46,108 bases of DNA from Hellea sp. (GTDB lineage: Bacteria > Pseudomonadota > Alphaproteobacteria > Caulobacterales > Maricaulaceae): assembly GCA_020629875.1 (NCBI GenBank), contig JAHDCL010000005.1, positions 13,954 to 60,061 on the forward strand, written 5' to 3'. Below are positions 17,781-26,661 of the stretch, piece by piece. A program made the position numbers and the translations under genes. A model generated the notes under the pieces. That model did no database searches. It saw nothing but the letters and a program-made list of their open reading frames with translations, and was not told the DNA's origin. Numbering within the stretch: the stretch's first letter is position 1; each line of letters begins with the position of its first letter.

Positions 17781-19379
17781 ATGATGGTGACTTTTACTAA
17801 TTCATTACTTTCAATCACGTTGGGGGCGTCGGCGCTTATACTAGCTGCGTGTGATCAGAAAACCATTCGCCAACAATCGGATCCACAAGCGAAGGCGTCG
17901 GTAAAATCGGGCTTTGCTCCAACACTTCCTAATGCGGTCGAATGGCAATCTTTGACCTTGGTGCAACAAAGTTTGGCACGGATCGATGCGATTGACCGCA
18001 ATGGGCCGACGCTTCAAAGCGTTCTTTCTGTTAACCCCGAAGCGATTGAGATAGCCAAGGCGTTGGATGCCGAGAGAGCTGACGGAACAATACGTGGTCC
18101 GCTACATGGCGTCCCAGTTCTGTTAAAAGACAATATTGAAACCAAAGATAAGCTTCCTACAACAGCTGGAAGCTGGGCTTTGATTGAAAATGCCAACGGG
18201 CGCGATGCGCCACTTGCTGCAGCACTTAGAGAAAACGGCGCTGTTATTTTGGGAAAGTCTAACCTGTCGCAGTGGGCTAATTTTCGATCCGAAGACTCCG
18301 TAAGCGGTTGGTCGTCTATACGCGGGCAAGTCCGAAATCCGCACAGCCTCAATCGATCACCATGTGGTTCTAGTTCCGGGAGTGGCGCGGCGGTTGCTGC
18401 CGGGATTGTCTCTGCGGCTGTTGGTACAGAGACGAATGGCTCAATTATTTGTCCCTCGGCTATGAATGGTATCGTTGGATTTAAGCCAACGGTTGGGGTG
18501 ATACCTCAGGATCTAATTATTCCAATTTCTTCCAGCCAAGACACTGCCGGGCCTATGACGCTCACGGTCGAGGGCGCGGCGATGATGATGGATGCGATGA
18601 CCAAAAATGACGGGAGTTATGTGGCTTCATTGGGGCGTCTAGATCCAACAACTACACGCTTGGGAGTGTTGAACTTTGCCAGAGGTGATAACCCAGGGGT
18701 GGCAACAAATTTTGACGCCGCATTAGAGGTGTTGAAGAAAAAGGGCTTTTCACTTGTAGAAATTGATGCATGGGAAGTTGGTGAAGGGTTTGGCAAAGCA
18801 TCATATGACGTGTTGAAATACGAGTTCAAAGCGACGTTAAATGAGTATCTTTCCACAACAACCGATGCCGTAAAAACACGCTCATTAGCTGATTTGATAA
18901 GGTTTAATAAAGCAGATCCGCGTGAGTTAGCCATTTTTGATCAGTCGATCTTTGTAGCGTCGGAGGCGTTGGGAGGTTTGACGGATGATGAGTATGTTAG
19001 AAGCTCGAAGTTGGTATTAAAGGCGACGCGTGAAGAGGGAATTGATAAGCTCCTGCAAGAAAATGACGTTGACATCCTTGTAGCGCCCAGTACGGCCCCG
19101 AGCTTCCTTATTGATCATGTCTATGGTGACTCTTATCCGGGGGGGACAGGAGCTGGTTGGATCGCGGCGGTCGCTGGATATCCGCATATCACAGTGCCAA
19201 TGGGGACATATAAGGGTCTACCAACGGGGATCTCTTTTATGAGCACGGGAGGAGAGGACAAAAAGGTGGTCGCTATGGGCTATGCTTATGAGCAGGCAAG
19301 TGGGAGTTTGCGAGTCCAGCCAACTTTTCGTGGGTCACTTGAGCAGAGTTCGGCAGGAAAAATGTTAGATGCTGAATGA
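17781..19379 (+). CDS. Amidase-signature lipoprotein
   Basis: A hydrolase of the amidase signature family with a lipoprotein leader (LILAAC, Cys24), hence probably anchored in the periplasm. The Ser-cisSer-Lys triad is readable: Lys116 in VLLKDNIETKD, the SPCGSSSGSGAAVAAG loop with the cis-Ser (~198), and nucleophile Ser221 in GTETNGSI. The 532-residue length is normal. The substrate is unknown; exported relatives are often called aryl-amidases or Glu-tRNA amidotransferase A-like. The start is ambiguous: GGGGAG abuts the ATG at 17781, so the in-frame ATG at 17784 or GTG at 17787 may really be used. It may be co-expressed with DUF1501 60 bp upstream. Confidence 0.9.
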   Translation: MMVTFTNSLLSITLGASALILAACDQKTIRQQSDPQAKASVKSGFAPTLPNAVEWQSLTLVQQSLARIDAIDRNGPTLQSVLSVNPEAIEIAKALDAERADGTIRGPLHGVPVLLKDNIETKDKLPTTAGSWALIENANGRDAPLAAALRENGAVILGKSNLSQWANFRSEDSVSGWSSIRGQVRNPHSLNRSPCGSSSGSGAAVAAGIVSAAVGTETNGSIICPSAMNGIVGFKPTVGVIPQDLIIPISSSQDTAGPMTLTVEGAAMMMDAMTKNDGSYVASLGRLDPTTTRLGVLNFARGDNPGVATNFDAALEVLKKKGFSLVEIDAWEVGEGFGKASYDVLKYEFKATLNEYLSTTTDAVKTRSLADLIRFNKADPRELAIFDQSIFVASEALGGLTDDEYVRSSKLVLKATREEGIDKLLQENDVDILVAPSTAPSFLIDHVYGDSYPGGTGAGWIAAVAGYPHITVPMGTYKGLPTGISFMSTGGEDKKVVAMGYAYEQASGSLRVQPTFRGSLEQSSAGKMLDAE

Positions 19380-19405
19380 CACACATAATGTGGCCTAAGA
19401 TTCAC

Positions 19406-19433
19406 TTGGCGCGTCATAAAGCTGTAATATAAG
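19406..19433 (+). promoter_or_regulatory. Possible promoter for gspC-gspD-gspN
   Basis: TTGGCG (19406-19411) and TATAAG (19428-19433) are 16 bp apart, 36 bp before the gspC start. The match is moderate and the spacing slightly short, so this is tentative. Confidence 0.35.
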
Positions 19434-19469
19434 TGTATTAACCGCATCCGACTATTAGGACCAATAAGT

Positions 19470-20333
19470 ATGGCAGTTGCCGTCAAAGATAACAGCTCGC
19501 AGTGGGTAATCCGTCTTCTAGGCGCGCTGATGATTCTTGCGCTGGCCTACCTGGTTGTTAAAATTGTTATAACTTTCATCAATCCTGAAACAGCTTGGAA
19601 GCAACCCGCGATAGTGCCAAGCGCAGTGCAAAACATTCCGACCCAGGGAAGGCAAAACTATAGTTTCACTTCGGATCCGTTTAATCGGAATGTCGCCATA
19701 GAGGTTACTGCGATGGCTGAAGTTGGTGAAGATGCTCCCGAAACCACACTGAACTTAAAGCTGACCGGGCGAACAGCGGGATCAAACGGAACCGCTATCT
19801 TACGGACACCTGATAGTAAAGAAGGGAATTTCCGAGTAGGCGATGAAGTAATTCCTGGCGTGACGTTGCAGGCTGTGAATAAGGATTTCATAGTTTTGGA
19901 TGTTGATGGGCAGATACAGCGGTTAACCTTTGACCGCGGCGATGATACGGGCTTGATGAAGAGCCCTGCTGACGGTGACAAGGGCTCGCAGATTACTGGC
20001 TCAAAGACGGCGAGTAAGGCATTGGCTGTAGCTGCCCAGCAAACTGCGGCTTCAGGCGATGTCAGCGCACTTTTCCAAAATATCTCGCTTCGACGTGTCA
20101 TGAAAAACGGGCAGCTCGCGGGCTATTCTGTTAAAGCAAATCGTCCAGGCGTTAGCCTCGCTCCTTTCGGATTTTCTAAAGGAGATGTCGTCACAGCGAT
20201 TGGTGATACAGATATCACGCGCGGCCGCCCAGATTTCATTGCGCTTTTGCAAGATGCTGCCAAAAATGGCGGCGCCGAGGTTACTGTTCTTAGGAATGGT
20301 CAAGTTAAGACAATCAAGCTAGGAACACCGTAA
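19470..20333 (+). CDS. gspC: Type II secretion system protein GspC
   Basis: An inner-membrane component that links the T2SS platform to the secretin. The 287-residue protein has a short cytoplasmic N terminus, one membrane helix (~14-35), the homology-region domain (around LNLKLTGRTAG to EVIPGVTLQAV) and a C-terminal PDZ domain (SLRRVMKNGQLAGYSVKAN, FGFSKGDVVTAIGDTDI). The stop overlaps the gspD start as TAATG, so the two are coupled. An AGGA lies about 10 nt upstream of the ATG. Confidence 0.93.
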   Translation: MAVAVKDNSSQWVIRLLGALMILALAYLVVKIVITFINPETAWKQPAIVPSAVQNIPTQGRQNYSFTSDPFNRNVAIEVTAMAEVGEDAPETTLNLKLTGRTAGSNGTAILRTPDSKEGNFRVGDEVIPGVTLQAVNKDFIVLDVDGQIQRLTFDRGDDTGLMKSPADGDKGSQITGSKTASKALAVAAQQTAASGDVSALFQNISLRRVMKNGQLAGYSVKANRPGVSLAPFGFSKGDVVTAIGDTDITRGRPDFIALLQDAAKNGGAEVTVLRNGQVKTIKLGTP

Positions 20334-22246
20334 TGGGTATTAAGCAAAAACTTTGTACAGTCGGTTTCGTCATGGCGGCTTTCATGACCGGCCTTAGCGC
20401 TCCTAGCTTTGCCGCAGGGGACCACCTCATCACCATGCAACAAGCTGATATTCGAGCCTTCATCAATGATGTCTCCATGGTGACGGGTAAGACTTTTATT
20501 GTCGATCCACGCGTTCAGGGAAAGGTGACAATTTCCTCCGAGCAGTCTCTTTCTAAAGGCGAGGTTTTCGAAGTCTTCAAAGATGTGATGCGGGTTCATG
20601 GCTATACGCTTGTTCGCACCGCGACGGGCGAATACCGCGTAACTCTTATCCAAGGAGCCGCTCAGGATGCGCCGTTCACGGAAGGTAATGGTTTTAATGG
20701 ACGCTTTGCAACCACGGTCATAAAATTATCAAATACCGATGCCGCGGAAGCGGCGCGCCTCATCAAGCCGGTCATGCACAGCCAAGGGCAACTTACGGCA
20801 AATCCAGGCGGCAATGTTTTGGTGATTACAGATTTTCCTGAAAATTTACGAAAAGCTCGTGAAATAATAAAGGCCATGGATGTCAGCGACTCCGTGGTTG
20901 AAACCATGAGATTGTCTAATATCTCAGCAATTGATGCGGAAGAAGCTCTTAAAGCTCTTGGAGGCGCGAAGCCGAGTTACCGCGTTGTAGCTATTCCAGG
21001 ATCAAATTCTATTATCCTTGAAGGTCCCTATGCTGAAGTACAGAAGCTTAAACCTATTATTAGCTCTATGGATGTTGGCGGGGCGTCTCCGCGCGGGGCT
21101 GTGAGCGTTGTGCCGTTGCGCTTTGCGGATGGCGAGTCAATTATAGAGCTTTTGAATACTTTATTGCCAGCTTATCAGCGGGAGGGTCAGCCGGTGCCGA
21201 CCGTGGCTTATGAGCCCGGGAGCAATACACTCGTTATAAGCGCATCTGGCGAAACTCAAGAGGCTCTTGAGCAAATTATCCGCCGTCTCGATGTTCGGCG
21301 TCCGCAGGTTTTGGTAGAAGCCATCATTGTCGAGATTTCTGATACGACGGCGAAAGAACTTGGGGTGGAATTCGCATTGGCAGGGCTCAATGGCAATAGC
21401 GTTCCGCTTCTGTCGTCTAATTTCTCGCGAGCAGCGCCAAATATTTTGGGTGTAGCCGCCATAGCTGCGGGAGCGCAGGACGGGTTTACGAGCGACGAGC
21501 AGGCAAGTTTAGTGAGCTCCCTGATAGGTCTTGATGGCGGTATCGCAGGGATTAGCGGAGTGGATAATGACACCCTCTACTCGGTTGTGGTGAATGCTCT
21601 CGAGACGGATGAAGACTCGAATATTCTCTCAACGCCTTTCGTGACAACATTGGATAATGTGCCGGCGACCTTCCTAGTTGGGCAGGAAATTCCTATTACC
21701 ACAGGTGAAAGTTTGACCTTGGGAACAACGGCGGTAAATCCGTTCCGGACTTTTGAACGCAAAGAAGTAGGCATAAAACTCGAGGTTTTACCGCAAATTT
21801 CCGAAGGTGATGTTATCCGTCTTGAAATAAAACAAGAGGTGTCTTCCATTGCGGGGGCGATTACGTCCTTATCTTCAGATTTTGTGACCAACAAACGCGA
21901 AATCGCGACAACTGTTTTGGCTAATGATGGAGAGATTATTGTGCTCGGCGGGTTACTGCAGGACGACGAACAGATTGACCTTGCGAAAGTTCCGATTCTT
22001 GGAGACATACCAGTCATTGGTAGGGCTTTTCAATCCAAAGGTAAGTCGCGTAAAAAAACGAACCTTATGGTTTTTTTACGCCCAAAAATTATCCGAAATG
22101 CATCGGACGCACGGCCATTGACTCAAGATTTGCTGAATAGGGCACGCGTGGAGGAAATGCGCCAGTCAGGACGTATAACTTCCAAAATTGACGAATATAT
22201 TCCTAATCTAAACGTGCCTGCGTCCCGGACATATAACGGACAATAA
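20333..22246 (+). CDS. gspD: Type II secretion system secretin GspD
   Basis: The outer-membrane channel of the T2SS. The 637-residue protein has a signal peptide ending near PSFAAG, an N0 domain (~28-100, starting HLITMQQADIRAFINDVS), three ring-forming N domains (TVIKLSNTDAAEAARLI; VETMRLSNISAIDAEEAL; VSVVPLRFADGESIIELL), and the secretin domain with VEAIIVEISDTTAKELGVE, the VGQEIPITTG gate segment and the VPILGDIPVIGRAFQSK signature. It is complete and directly coupled to gspC. The exported substrates are not encoded nearby as far as can be seen. Confidence 0.95.
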   Translation: MGIKQKLCTVGFVMAAFMTGLSAPSFAAGDHLITMQQADIRAFINDVSMVTGKTFIVDPRVQGKVTISSEQSLSKGEVFEVFKDVMRVHGYTLVRTATGEYRVTLIQGAAQDAPFTEGNGFNGRFATTVIKLSNTDAAEAARLIKPVMHSQGQLTANPGGNVLVITDFPENLRKAREIIKAMDVSDSVVETMRLSNISAIDAEEALKALGGAKPSYRVVAIPGSNSIILEGPYAEVQKLKPIISSMDVGGASPRGAVSVVPLRFADGESIIELLNTLLPAYQREGQPVPTVAYEPGSNTLVISASGETQEALEQIIRRLDVRRPQVLVEAIIVEISDTTAKELGVEFALAGLNGNSVPLLSSNFSRAAPNILGVAAIAAGAQDGFTSDEQASLVSSLIGLDGGIAGISGVDNDTLYSVVVNALETDEDSNILSTPFVTTLDNVPATFLVGQEIPITTGESLTLGTTAVNPFRTFERKEVGIKLEVLPQISEGDVIRLEIKQEVSSIAGAITSLSSDFVTNKREIATTVLANDGEIIVLGGLLQDDEQIDLAKVPILGDIPVIGRAFQSKGKSRKKTNLMVFLRPKIIRNASDARPLTQDLLNRARVEEMRQSGRITSKIDEYIPNLNVPASRTYNGQ

Positions 22247-22251
22247 GTTGC

Positions 22252-22959
22252 ATGCGGAAACGCTATTTTCTTTTGGGCGCCTTGGGCGGGATTGCGGGTT
22301 TAATCTCACAATTGCCACTGGCGTGGGTAGGGCCTCATTTTGTGCCAAATGGAGCTGGGAGCGATATTAGTTACTCAGGAACGCTTTGGAATGGGCAAGT
22401 CAGAGGGCTGGATTACATTGGCACAACCAACTTCACATTTGAGCCCAAGAAGCAATTTAGCACTGGTTTGCCGGTAAGCTTTAACTCCCAATCCGCCGCT
22501 ATGAGTATTTTCGGGCAGCTTTCGTATAAACAGCTCGCCAATTTACGATTTACCGGGGTATTAGCAAATCTTCCGACGCGGGACGGGCGCCTTAAGGAAC
22601 TTGCGGGACATGTTGATATTCGGCTGAGCGAGCTTCAAGTTGATCATGGAGAATGTTCAAGTGCCAATGGCCTGATTACGACGGATTTCCTTGCTCTAAA
22701 TGAAGCCCGGTGGCAATGGCGGGGGCCAGTTTTGTCAGGGCCAATAAGCTGTGAGGGAGGTGACATTTTAGTCAACCTATCGGGCCGTGAAGCGCGTCAA
22801 GAAATTCGCGCTAATCTTCGGCTTTCCAAAAATGGTCAATATGCCGCCAACATCACGGTCCAGACCGATCAAGCCGAAGCCGGGGTCGTATTGCCGCTTT
22901 ACGGTTTTGAAAAACAAGGTCCACATTATAAGCTGACAGAGCAGGGGCAATGGCGTTAA
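22252..22959 (+). CDS. gspN: Type II secretion system protein GspN
   Basis: A 235-residue bitopic protein: one N-terminal membrane helix (~5-25) then a periplasmic domain containing the GspN-like pattern GTLWNGQVRGL near residue 43, and SNA-like strands such as LANLRFTGVLANL. GspN is an accessory T2SS component found in a subset of systems. It starts 5 bp after gspD and has almost no Shine-Dalgarno sequence, which fits translational coupling. Identification rests on the motif and on its place after gspC-gspD. Confidence 0.85.
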   Translation: MRKRYFLLGALGGIAGLISQLPLAWVGPHFVPNGAGSDISYSGTLWNGQVRGLDYIGTTNFTFEPKKQFSTGLPVSFNSQSAAMSIFGQLSYKQLANLRFTGVLANLPTRDGRLKELAGHVDIRLSELQVDHGECSSANGLITTDFLALNEARWQWRGPVLSGPISCEGGDILVNLSGREARQEIRANLRLSKNGQYAANITVQTDQAEAGVVLPLYGFEKQGPHYKLTEQGQWR

Positions 22960-22967
22960 GGTCAGCT

Positions 22968-23390
22968 ATGCGTTTATTATCTCTAGCATTTATCTTCGTT
23001 TTGGCGGGCTGCGCCTCCACGACCTCTGAAGGCCCTTTATATGGCGGGAAAATTCCGAGTAAAACGTTATCAGCCGGTGAGTGTGGTCTGTATGTTTGGA
23101 CTGCTGACATGACAAAGACTTTCAAACTTTTTGCGGCTCCTACTGAAATTAGTTATGTTGCGGGTGACGAATCCGTTTCCCTCACGGAACTGAATCCTAC
23201 AACTCCACCTGCTACAGATCGCAAATTTGTGGACCCTGATGGGAAAAGCTTGGAGCTAACTTTGCTGTCTCCTCAGGACATTGATGGCGGCGTGCGGTAT
23301 AAAGCGGGGCGCCTGACTAGTCTGTCCGATGATGGCTGGGAAAAGGTCGTTCCCATTGTAGGGCTATATGCCTGTCAGCCGCCAATTTAG
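22968..23390 (+). CDS. Small lipoprotein of unknown function
   Basis: A ~140-residue protein with a clear lipobox (FVLAGC, ~Cys16) and a body with two cysteines (GECGLYVW and LYACQPP) that may pair. The start at 22968 has TAAGG 6 nt upstream and gives a compact signal peptide; an upstream ATG at 22950 would overlap gspN by 10 nt. I do not recognise a domain. Its location after gspN suggests co-expression with the secretion genes. It ends 1 bp before the convergent prepilin peptidase gene. Confidence 0.75.
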   Translation: MRLLSLAFIFVLAGCASTTSEGPLYGGKIPSKTLSAGECGLYVWTADMTKTFKLFAAPTEISYVAGDESVSLTELNPTTPPATDRKFVDPDGKSLELTLLSPQDIDGGVRYKAGRLTSLSDDGWEKVVPIVGLYACQPPI

Positions 23391-23391
23391 C

Positions 23392-23859
23392 CTAATGAGC
23401 TTGAACATAAACATTTGCGGTCCACATCATTAAAATCCCAAATGCTAAGAACGGTCCAAAAGGTATGCGTTCATTATTAGCGGATTTTCTGAGTGAAGGG
23501 ATGAGCGCAGCTGCCAAGCCGCAGCCGCTAGCGATAAGGACTATAAACGGTAAACCCATCCATCCGCACCAGGCTCCTCCTGCGGCCAGAAGTTTCGCGT
23601 CGCCGCGGCCGAGTCCGTCTTTACCGCGCAGGGCTCTGAAGCCAAATTCAATTGCAACAAAAACGAGGTAGCCTAGGGCCAAGCCTATCAGACGTTCCGG
23701 TAAGGCGTTCGATAAAAACCCGTCAATTAGGCCTATGCCCATCAGCGGAAAAGTCAGATTATTGGGCAGGCGATAGCTTTTTACATCCGTCCAAGACAGC
23801 GCCACGAGGAATCCTAAGAGAGTGATGCCAAATAAAGATGTTAAGGGCGTAAATTCCAT
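23392..23859 (-). CDS. Prepilin peptidase, catalytic domain only (A24 family)
   Basis: A 155-residue inner-membrane aspartic protease with five or six hydrophobic segments. Both catalytic motifs are present: the first Asp in LSWTDVKSYRLPN and the second in the GxGD-type GRGDAKLL. It lacks the N-terminal methyltransferase and zinc region of full PilD/GspO, so it is the single-domain (TadV/CpaA-like) form that cleaves prepilin leaders. It may serve the T2SS pseudopilins, whose genes are not in this window, or a Tad pilus. The ATG at 23859 gives the normal start; longer versions run into the divergent mgtE gene and lack a helix. Confidence 0.88.
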   Translation of the reverse strand: MEFTPLTSLFGITLLGFLVALSWTDVKSYRLPNNLTFPLMGIGLIDGFLSNALPERLIGLALGYLVFVAIEFGFRALRGKDGLGRGDAKLLAAGGAWCGWMGLPFIVLIASGCGLAAALIPSLRKSANNERIPFGPFLAFGILMMWTANVYVQAH

Positions 23860-23944
23860 GACGTTTATTGGCCTTTCTGCTTTGACTTCGCAACACTTCC
23901 CGCCATAAGTCCTAAAATCAAGCAGAGGCTTAAAGGAGACGACG

Positions 23945-25309
23945 ATGGACAATCCTGAAATCACATCTTCGAATATCCCTGATGAAAATCTAATCGCCAA
24001 GGCTCTGGACGATCAGGAAATTGGCGTGTTGCAACACCTCTTGAATGATATTCATCCAGCAGATTTTTCGGACCAATTTGAACAGCTGACCACCGATCAG
24101 AGAGAGAGTCTGATAGAACGTGCACCTGAGCTTATAACAGCTGACGTATTGGCTGAGCTGGAGGATGAGGTGGTTGAGGATATCCTACCCCTCTTGCCAT
24201 CCGGAAAAATCGCTGATGCTATTACTGAGCTTGATAATGATGATGCGACGCAGATTATTGAGGAAATGGACCTTGCCCAGCGCGAAGAGGTTATGGGGGC
24301 ATTGGAGCCCGAAGATAGAGCTGCACTTGAAGCTTCACTTGAATTTGATGACGAAACTATCGGCCGGCTCATGCAACGAGAATTCGTGGCGGCGCCCCCA
24401 TTTTGGACCGTGGGCGATACGATAGATCATATGCGGGAAACGGGTGAGGACCTGCCCTATTTATTTTTTAACATCTGGGTCGTCGATACAGGTTTTAAGC
24501 CGATAGGCTATGTCCCACTCTCCGACATTATGCGGGCCCCGCGTGAGAAGAGTTTGCAAGATATAATGCATGATACAATTGTCACCATTGACCAAAAAAT
24601 GGACCAAGAAGATGCGGCCTATTTATTCGAAAAATACAACCTTATTTCCGCTCCAGTGATTGATGTATCAGGCAGACTAACTGGGATGATGACGGTCGAT
24701 GATATTATCGAAATTATTCAAGACGAAAATAAAGAAGACATACTTGCTCTGGCGGGCGTAAGTGAAGCTGGCTTAACGGATACAGCGCTTGATACCGTGC
24801 GTGCCCGCGCTCCATGGCTGTTTATAAATTTAATCACTTCTATCCTCGCCTCAATCGTCATTGCGCAGTTTGATTATGCAATCACTCAAATCGTAGCGCT
24901 CGCTGTCCTCATGCCGATAGTCGCCTCTATGGGTGGAAATGCTGGAACACAGGCGCTGACTGTTGCAGTGCGTAACCTCACGGAAAAAGATCTGACGAGT
25001 CAGACGGCTTGGCGAGCGATTCGGCGCGAAACACTGGCGGCATCAATGATTGGGCTAATATTTGCGGTAGCACTTGCAATTATTGCCTATGTTTGGTTCC
25101 AAGATGAACAGCTCGCCTTGGTGGCATTTGTAGCTATGATTATAAATCATATCTTCGCAGGGCTTGCGGGAATTTTGGTGCCCCTTGGCCTCAAAAAGTT
25201 TGGAGCTGACCCCGCCGTTGCCTCATCTGTCTTTGTGACAACCGTTACGGATATCATCGGCTTTTTCGCTTTCTTGGGATTCGCAGTTCTTATCTTGCTA
25301 CCCGCGTAG
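23945..25309 (+). CDS. mgtE: Magnesium transporter MgtE
   Basis: A 454-residue Mg2+ channel/transporter of the inner membrane. It has a cytoplasmic MgtE_N domain (~20-130, acidic alpha repeats such as LPSGKIADAITELDNDDA), a tandem CBS domain (~135-260, LPYLFFNIWVVD and LISAPVIDVSGRLTGMM), a plug helix, and five membrane helices from ~275 with the conserved MPIVASMGGNAGTQALTV and FGADPAVASSVFVTTVTD segments. AAGGAG lies 6 nt before the ATG. The acidic CBS/N-domain sensor normally gates the pore by cytosolic Mg2+. Confidence 0.96.
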   Translation: MDNPEITSSNIPDENLIAKALDDQEIGVLQHLLNDIHPADFSDQFEQLTTDQRESLIERAPELITADVLAELEDEVVEDILPLLPSGKIADAITELDNDDATQIIEEMDLAQREEVMGALEPEDRAALEASLEFDDETIGRLMQREFVAAPPFWTVGDTIDHMRETGEDLPYLFFNIWVVDTGFKPIGYVPLSDIMRAPREKSLQDIMHDTIVTIDQKMDQEDAAYLFEKYNLISAPVIDVSGRLTGMMTVDDIIEIIQDENKEDILALAGVSEAGLTDTALDTVRARAPWLFINLITSILASIVIAQFDYAITQIVALAVLMPIVASMGGNAGTQALTVAVRNLTEKDLTSQTAWRAIRRETLAASMIGLIFAVALAIIAYVWFQDEQLALVAFVAMIINHIFAGLAGILVPLGLKKFGADPAVASSVFVTTVTDIIGFFAFLGFAVLILLPA

Positions 25310-25328
25310 AGAAATTTATGATAGGCTC

Positions 25329-26645
25329 ATGAAAAATATCGCCCTTATATCTCTCGCCGTTCTGTTTTCTGCGTGTGGTCGCCCCGCCGTAGCTCCTGAA
25401 AGAGCGGAGGTACCCCAGTCGGAGGTCGAGCAATACTCATTGGATCAGGCAGGCGAAGACTTTGTTAAAATTGCTTTGCGGATGGGCGAAGTGGATAAAA
25501 GTTATGTGGATGCCTATAGCGGCCCTAAGGCTTGGCGTGATGAAATAAAAGGAACTCAGGTAAATCCGGATAACCTCTTGCGCGATATTACACGGCTGAG
25601 TACTCGTATCGAAACGCTTGATGATGGAAGCTCTGTTCGTTCTCGTAATTTGGTGAAGTTACTTCGGGCGATGGCGGTGCGCCTCGATGTTGTGACGGGT
25701 AAGCCAGTTTCATTTGATAAAGAAGTATCAGATATTTATGATGTGCCTCCTCCACGTTACGACCTTTCAGAGTATGATGCCGTATTGGCGCAACTGGACG
25801 CATTGGTGCCGGGTAAGGGACCTACAGCGGACAGAGTGAATGCTTTTCGAAACAAGTTTGAAATTCCAAAAGAAAAACTGAAACCTGTTTTTGATCGCGC
25901 GATTGCCGAGTGCCGAATGCGAACACAAAAACATTTCGATTTGCCCGAAACTGAAAAATTTCGAATGGAGTTCGTGACCGGTAAGGCTTGGTCTGGCTAT
26001 AATTACTATCAAGGTAATTTTGAAAGCCTCATTCAAATTAACACCGACTTTCCTATTACGATAGAGCGCGCCGTGGATTTAGGGTGCCATGAAGGTTATC
26101 CGGGTCACCATGTCTGGAACCTCTTCATCGAGCAAGAGCTTGTCGGCAATCGAGGTTGGATTGAGTACAGCGTGAATCCTCTTTTTGGACCCTTCGGACC
26201 ATTAGCAGAAGGGTCGGGCAATTTTGGCGTTGTGCTTGCGTTTCCGGGTGATGAGAAGATGAAATTCGAGACAGAGGTTTTGTTTCCGATAGCCGGATTA
26301 GATTCAAAGGATGCTGATAAGTTTAACCGTATTTTAGAGCTCGAAAATAAATTGTCTCACGCAACCAATGATATTGCGCGGCGCTATTTGGACGGGGAGC
26401 TCACGAAGCAGCAAGCGGTGCCGCTCATTCAAAAATATTACCTGCAAAGCTATGAAAAATCGGAGCAGCGCTTACGGTTTATCGAGAAATATAGAGGGTA
26501 CGTGATTAACTATAATATTGGCCAAGACATTGTACGAGAATATGTCAAGCAAGCAGGTGATACACCCGAGGCTCAATGGGGGGCTTTTCGAGAAATGTTG
26601 ACAGTTCCTCTAACGCCTGGTGATATGCAGAGCCAAGACCGATAA
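25329..26645 (+). CDS. Lipoprotein with a zinc-peptidase-like HEGYPGHH motif
   Basis: A 438-residue protein with a lipoprotein signal (MKNIALISLAVLFSAC). The centre carries LGCHEGYPGHHVWN, a candidate metal-binding motif reminiscent of the HExxPGH motif of DUF885 proteins; Glu residues downstream (PLAEGSGNFG, FETEVLFP) could complete the site. The overall length is shorter than usual for DUF885, and I cannot assign a family with certainty. A periplasmic peptidase-like role is inferred from the motif and lipidation only. It lies 19 bp after mgtE and may be co-transcribed with it. The long gap to spmX contains a separate sigma-54 promoter. Confidence 0.7.
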   Translation: MKNIALISLAVLFSACGRPAVAPERAEVPQSEVEQYSLDQAGEDFVKIALRMGEVDKSYVDAYSGPKAWRDEIKGTQVNPDNLLRDITRLSTRIETLDDGSSVRSRNLVKLLRAMAVRLDVVTGKPVSFDKEVSDIYDVPPPRYDLSEYDAVLAQLDALVPGKGPTADRVNAFRNKFEIPKEKLKPVFDRAIAECRMRTQKHFDLPETEKFRMEFVTGKAWSGYNYYQGNFESLIQINTDFPITIERAVDLGCHEGYPGHHVWNLFIEQELVGNRGWIEYSVNPLFGPFGPLAEGSGNFGVVLAFPGDEKMKFETEVLFPIAGLDSKDADKFNRILELENKLSHATNDIARRYLDGELTKQQAVPLIQKYYLQSYEKSEQRLRFIEKYRGYVINYNIGQDIVREYVKQAGDTPEAQWGAFREMLTVPLTPGDMQSQDR

Positions 26646-26646
26646 A

Positions 26647-26661
26647 TTAACCCTCTGCTAA
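26647..26661 (+). promoter_or_regulatory. Near-consensus CtrA-type half sites
   Basis: TTAA (26647-26650), 7 bp, then CTAA (26658-26661). The Caulobacter CtrA consensus is TTAA-N7-TTAA, so 7 of 8 defined bases match. The site overlaps the start of the upstream dyad of spmX. It is common enough by chance that I rate it as tentative. Confidence 0.3.

Noticed and set aside
23860-24000. Longer version of the prepilin peptidase starting at 24000
   Set aside because: It overlaps the divergent mgtE start and its translation has no membrane helix or zinc motif typical of a real N-terminal domain.
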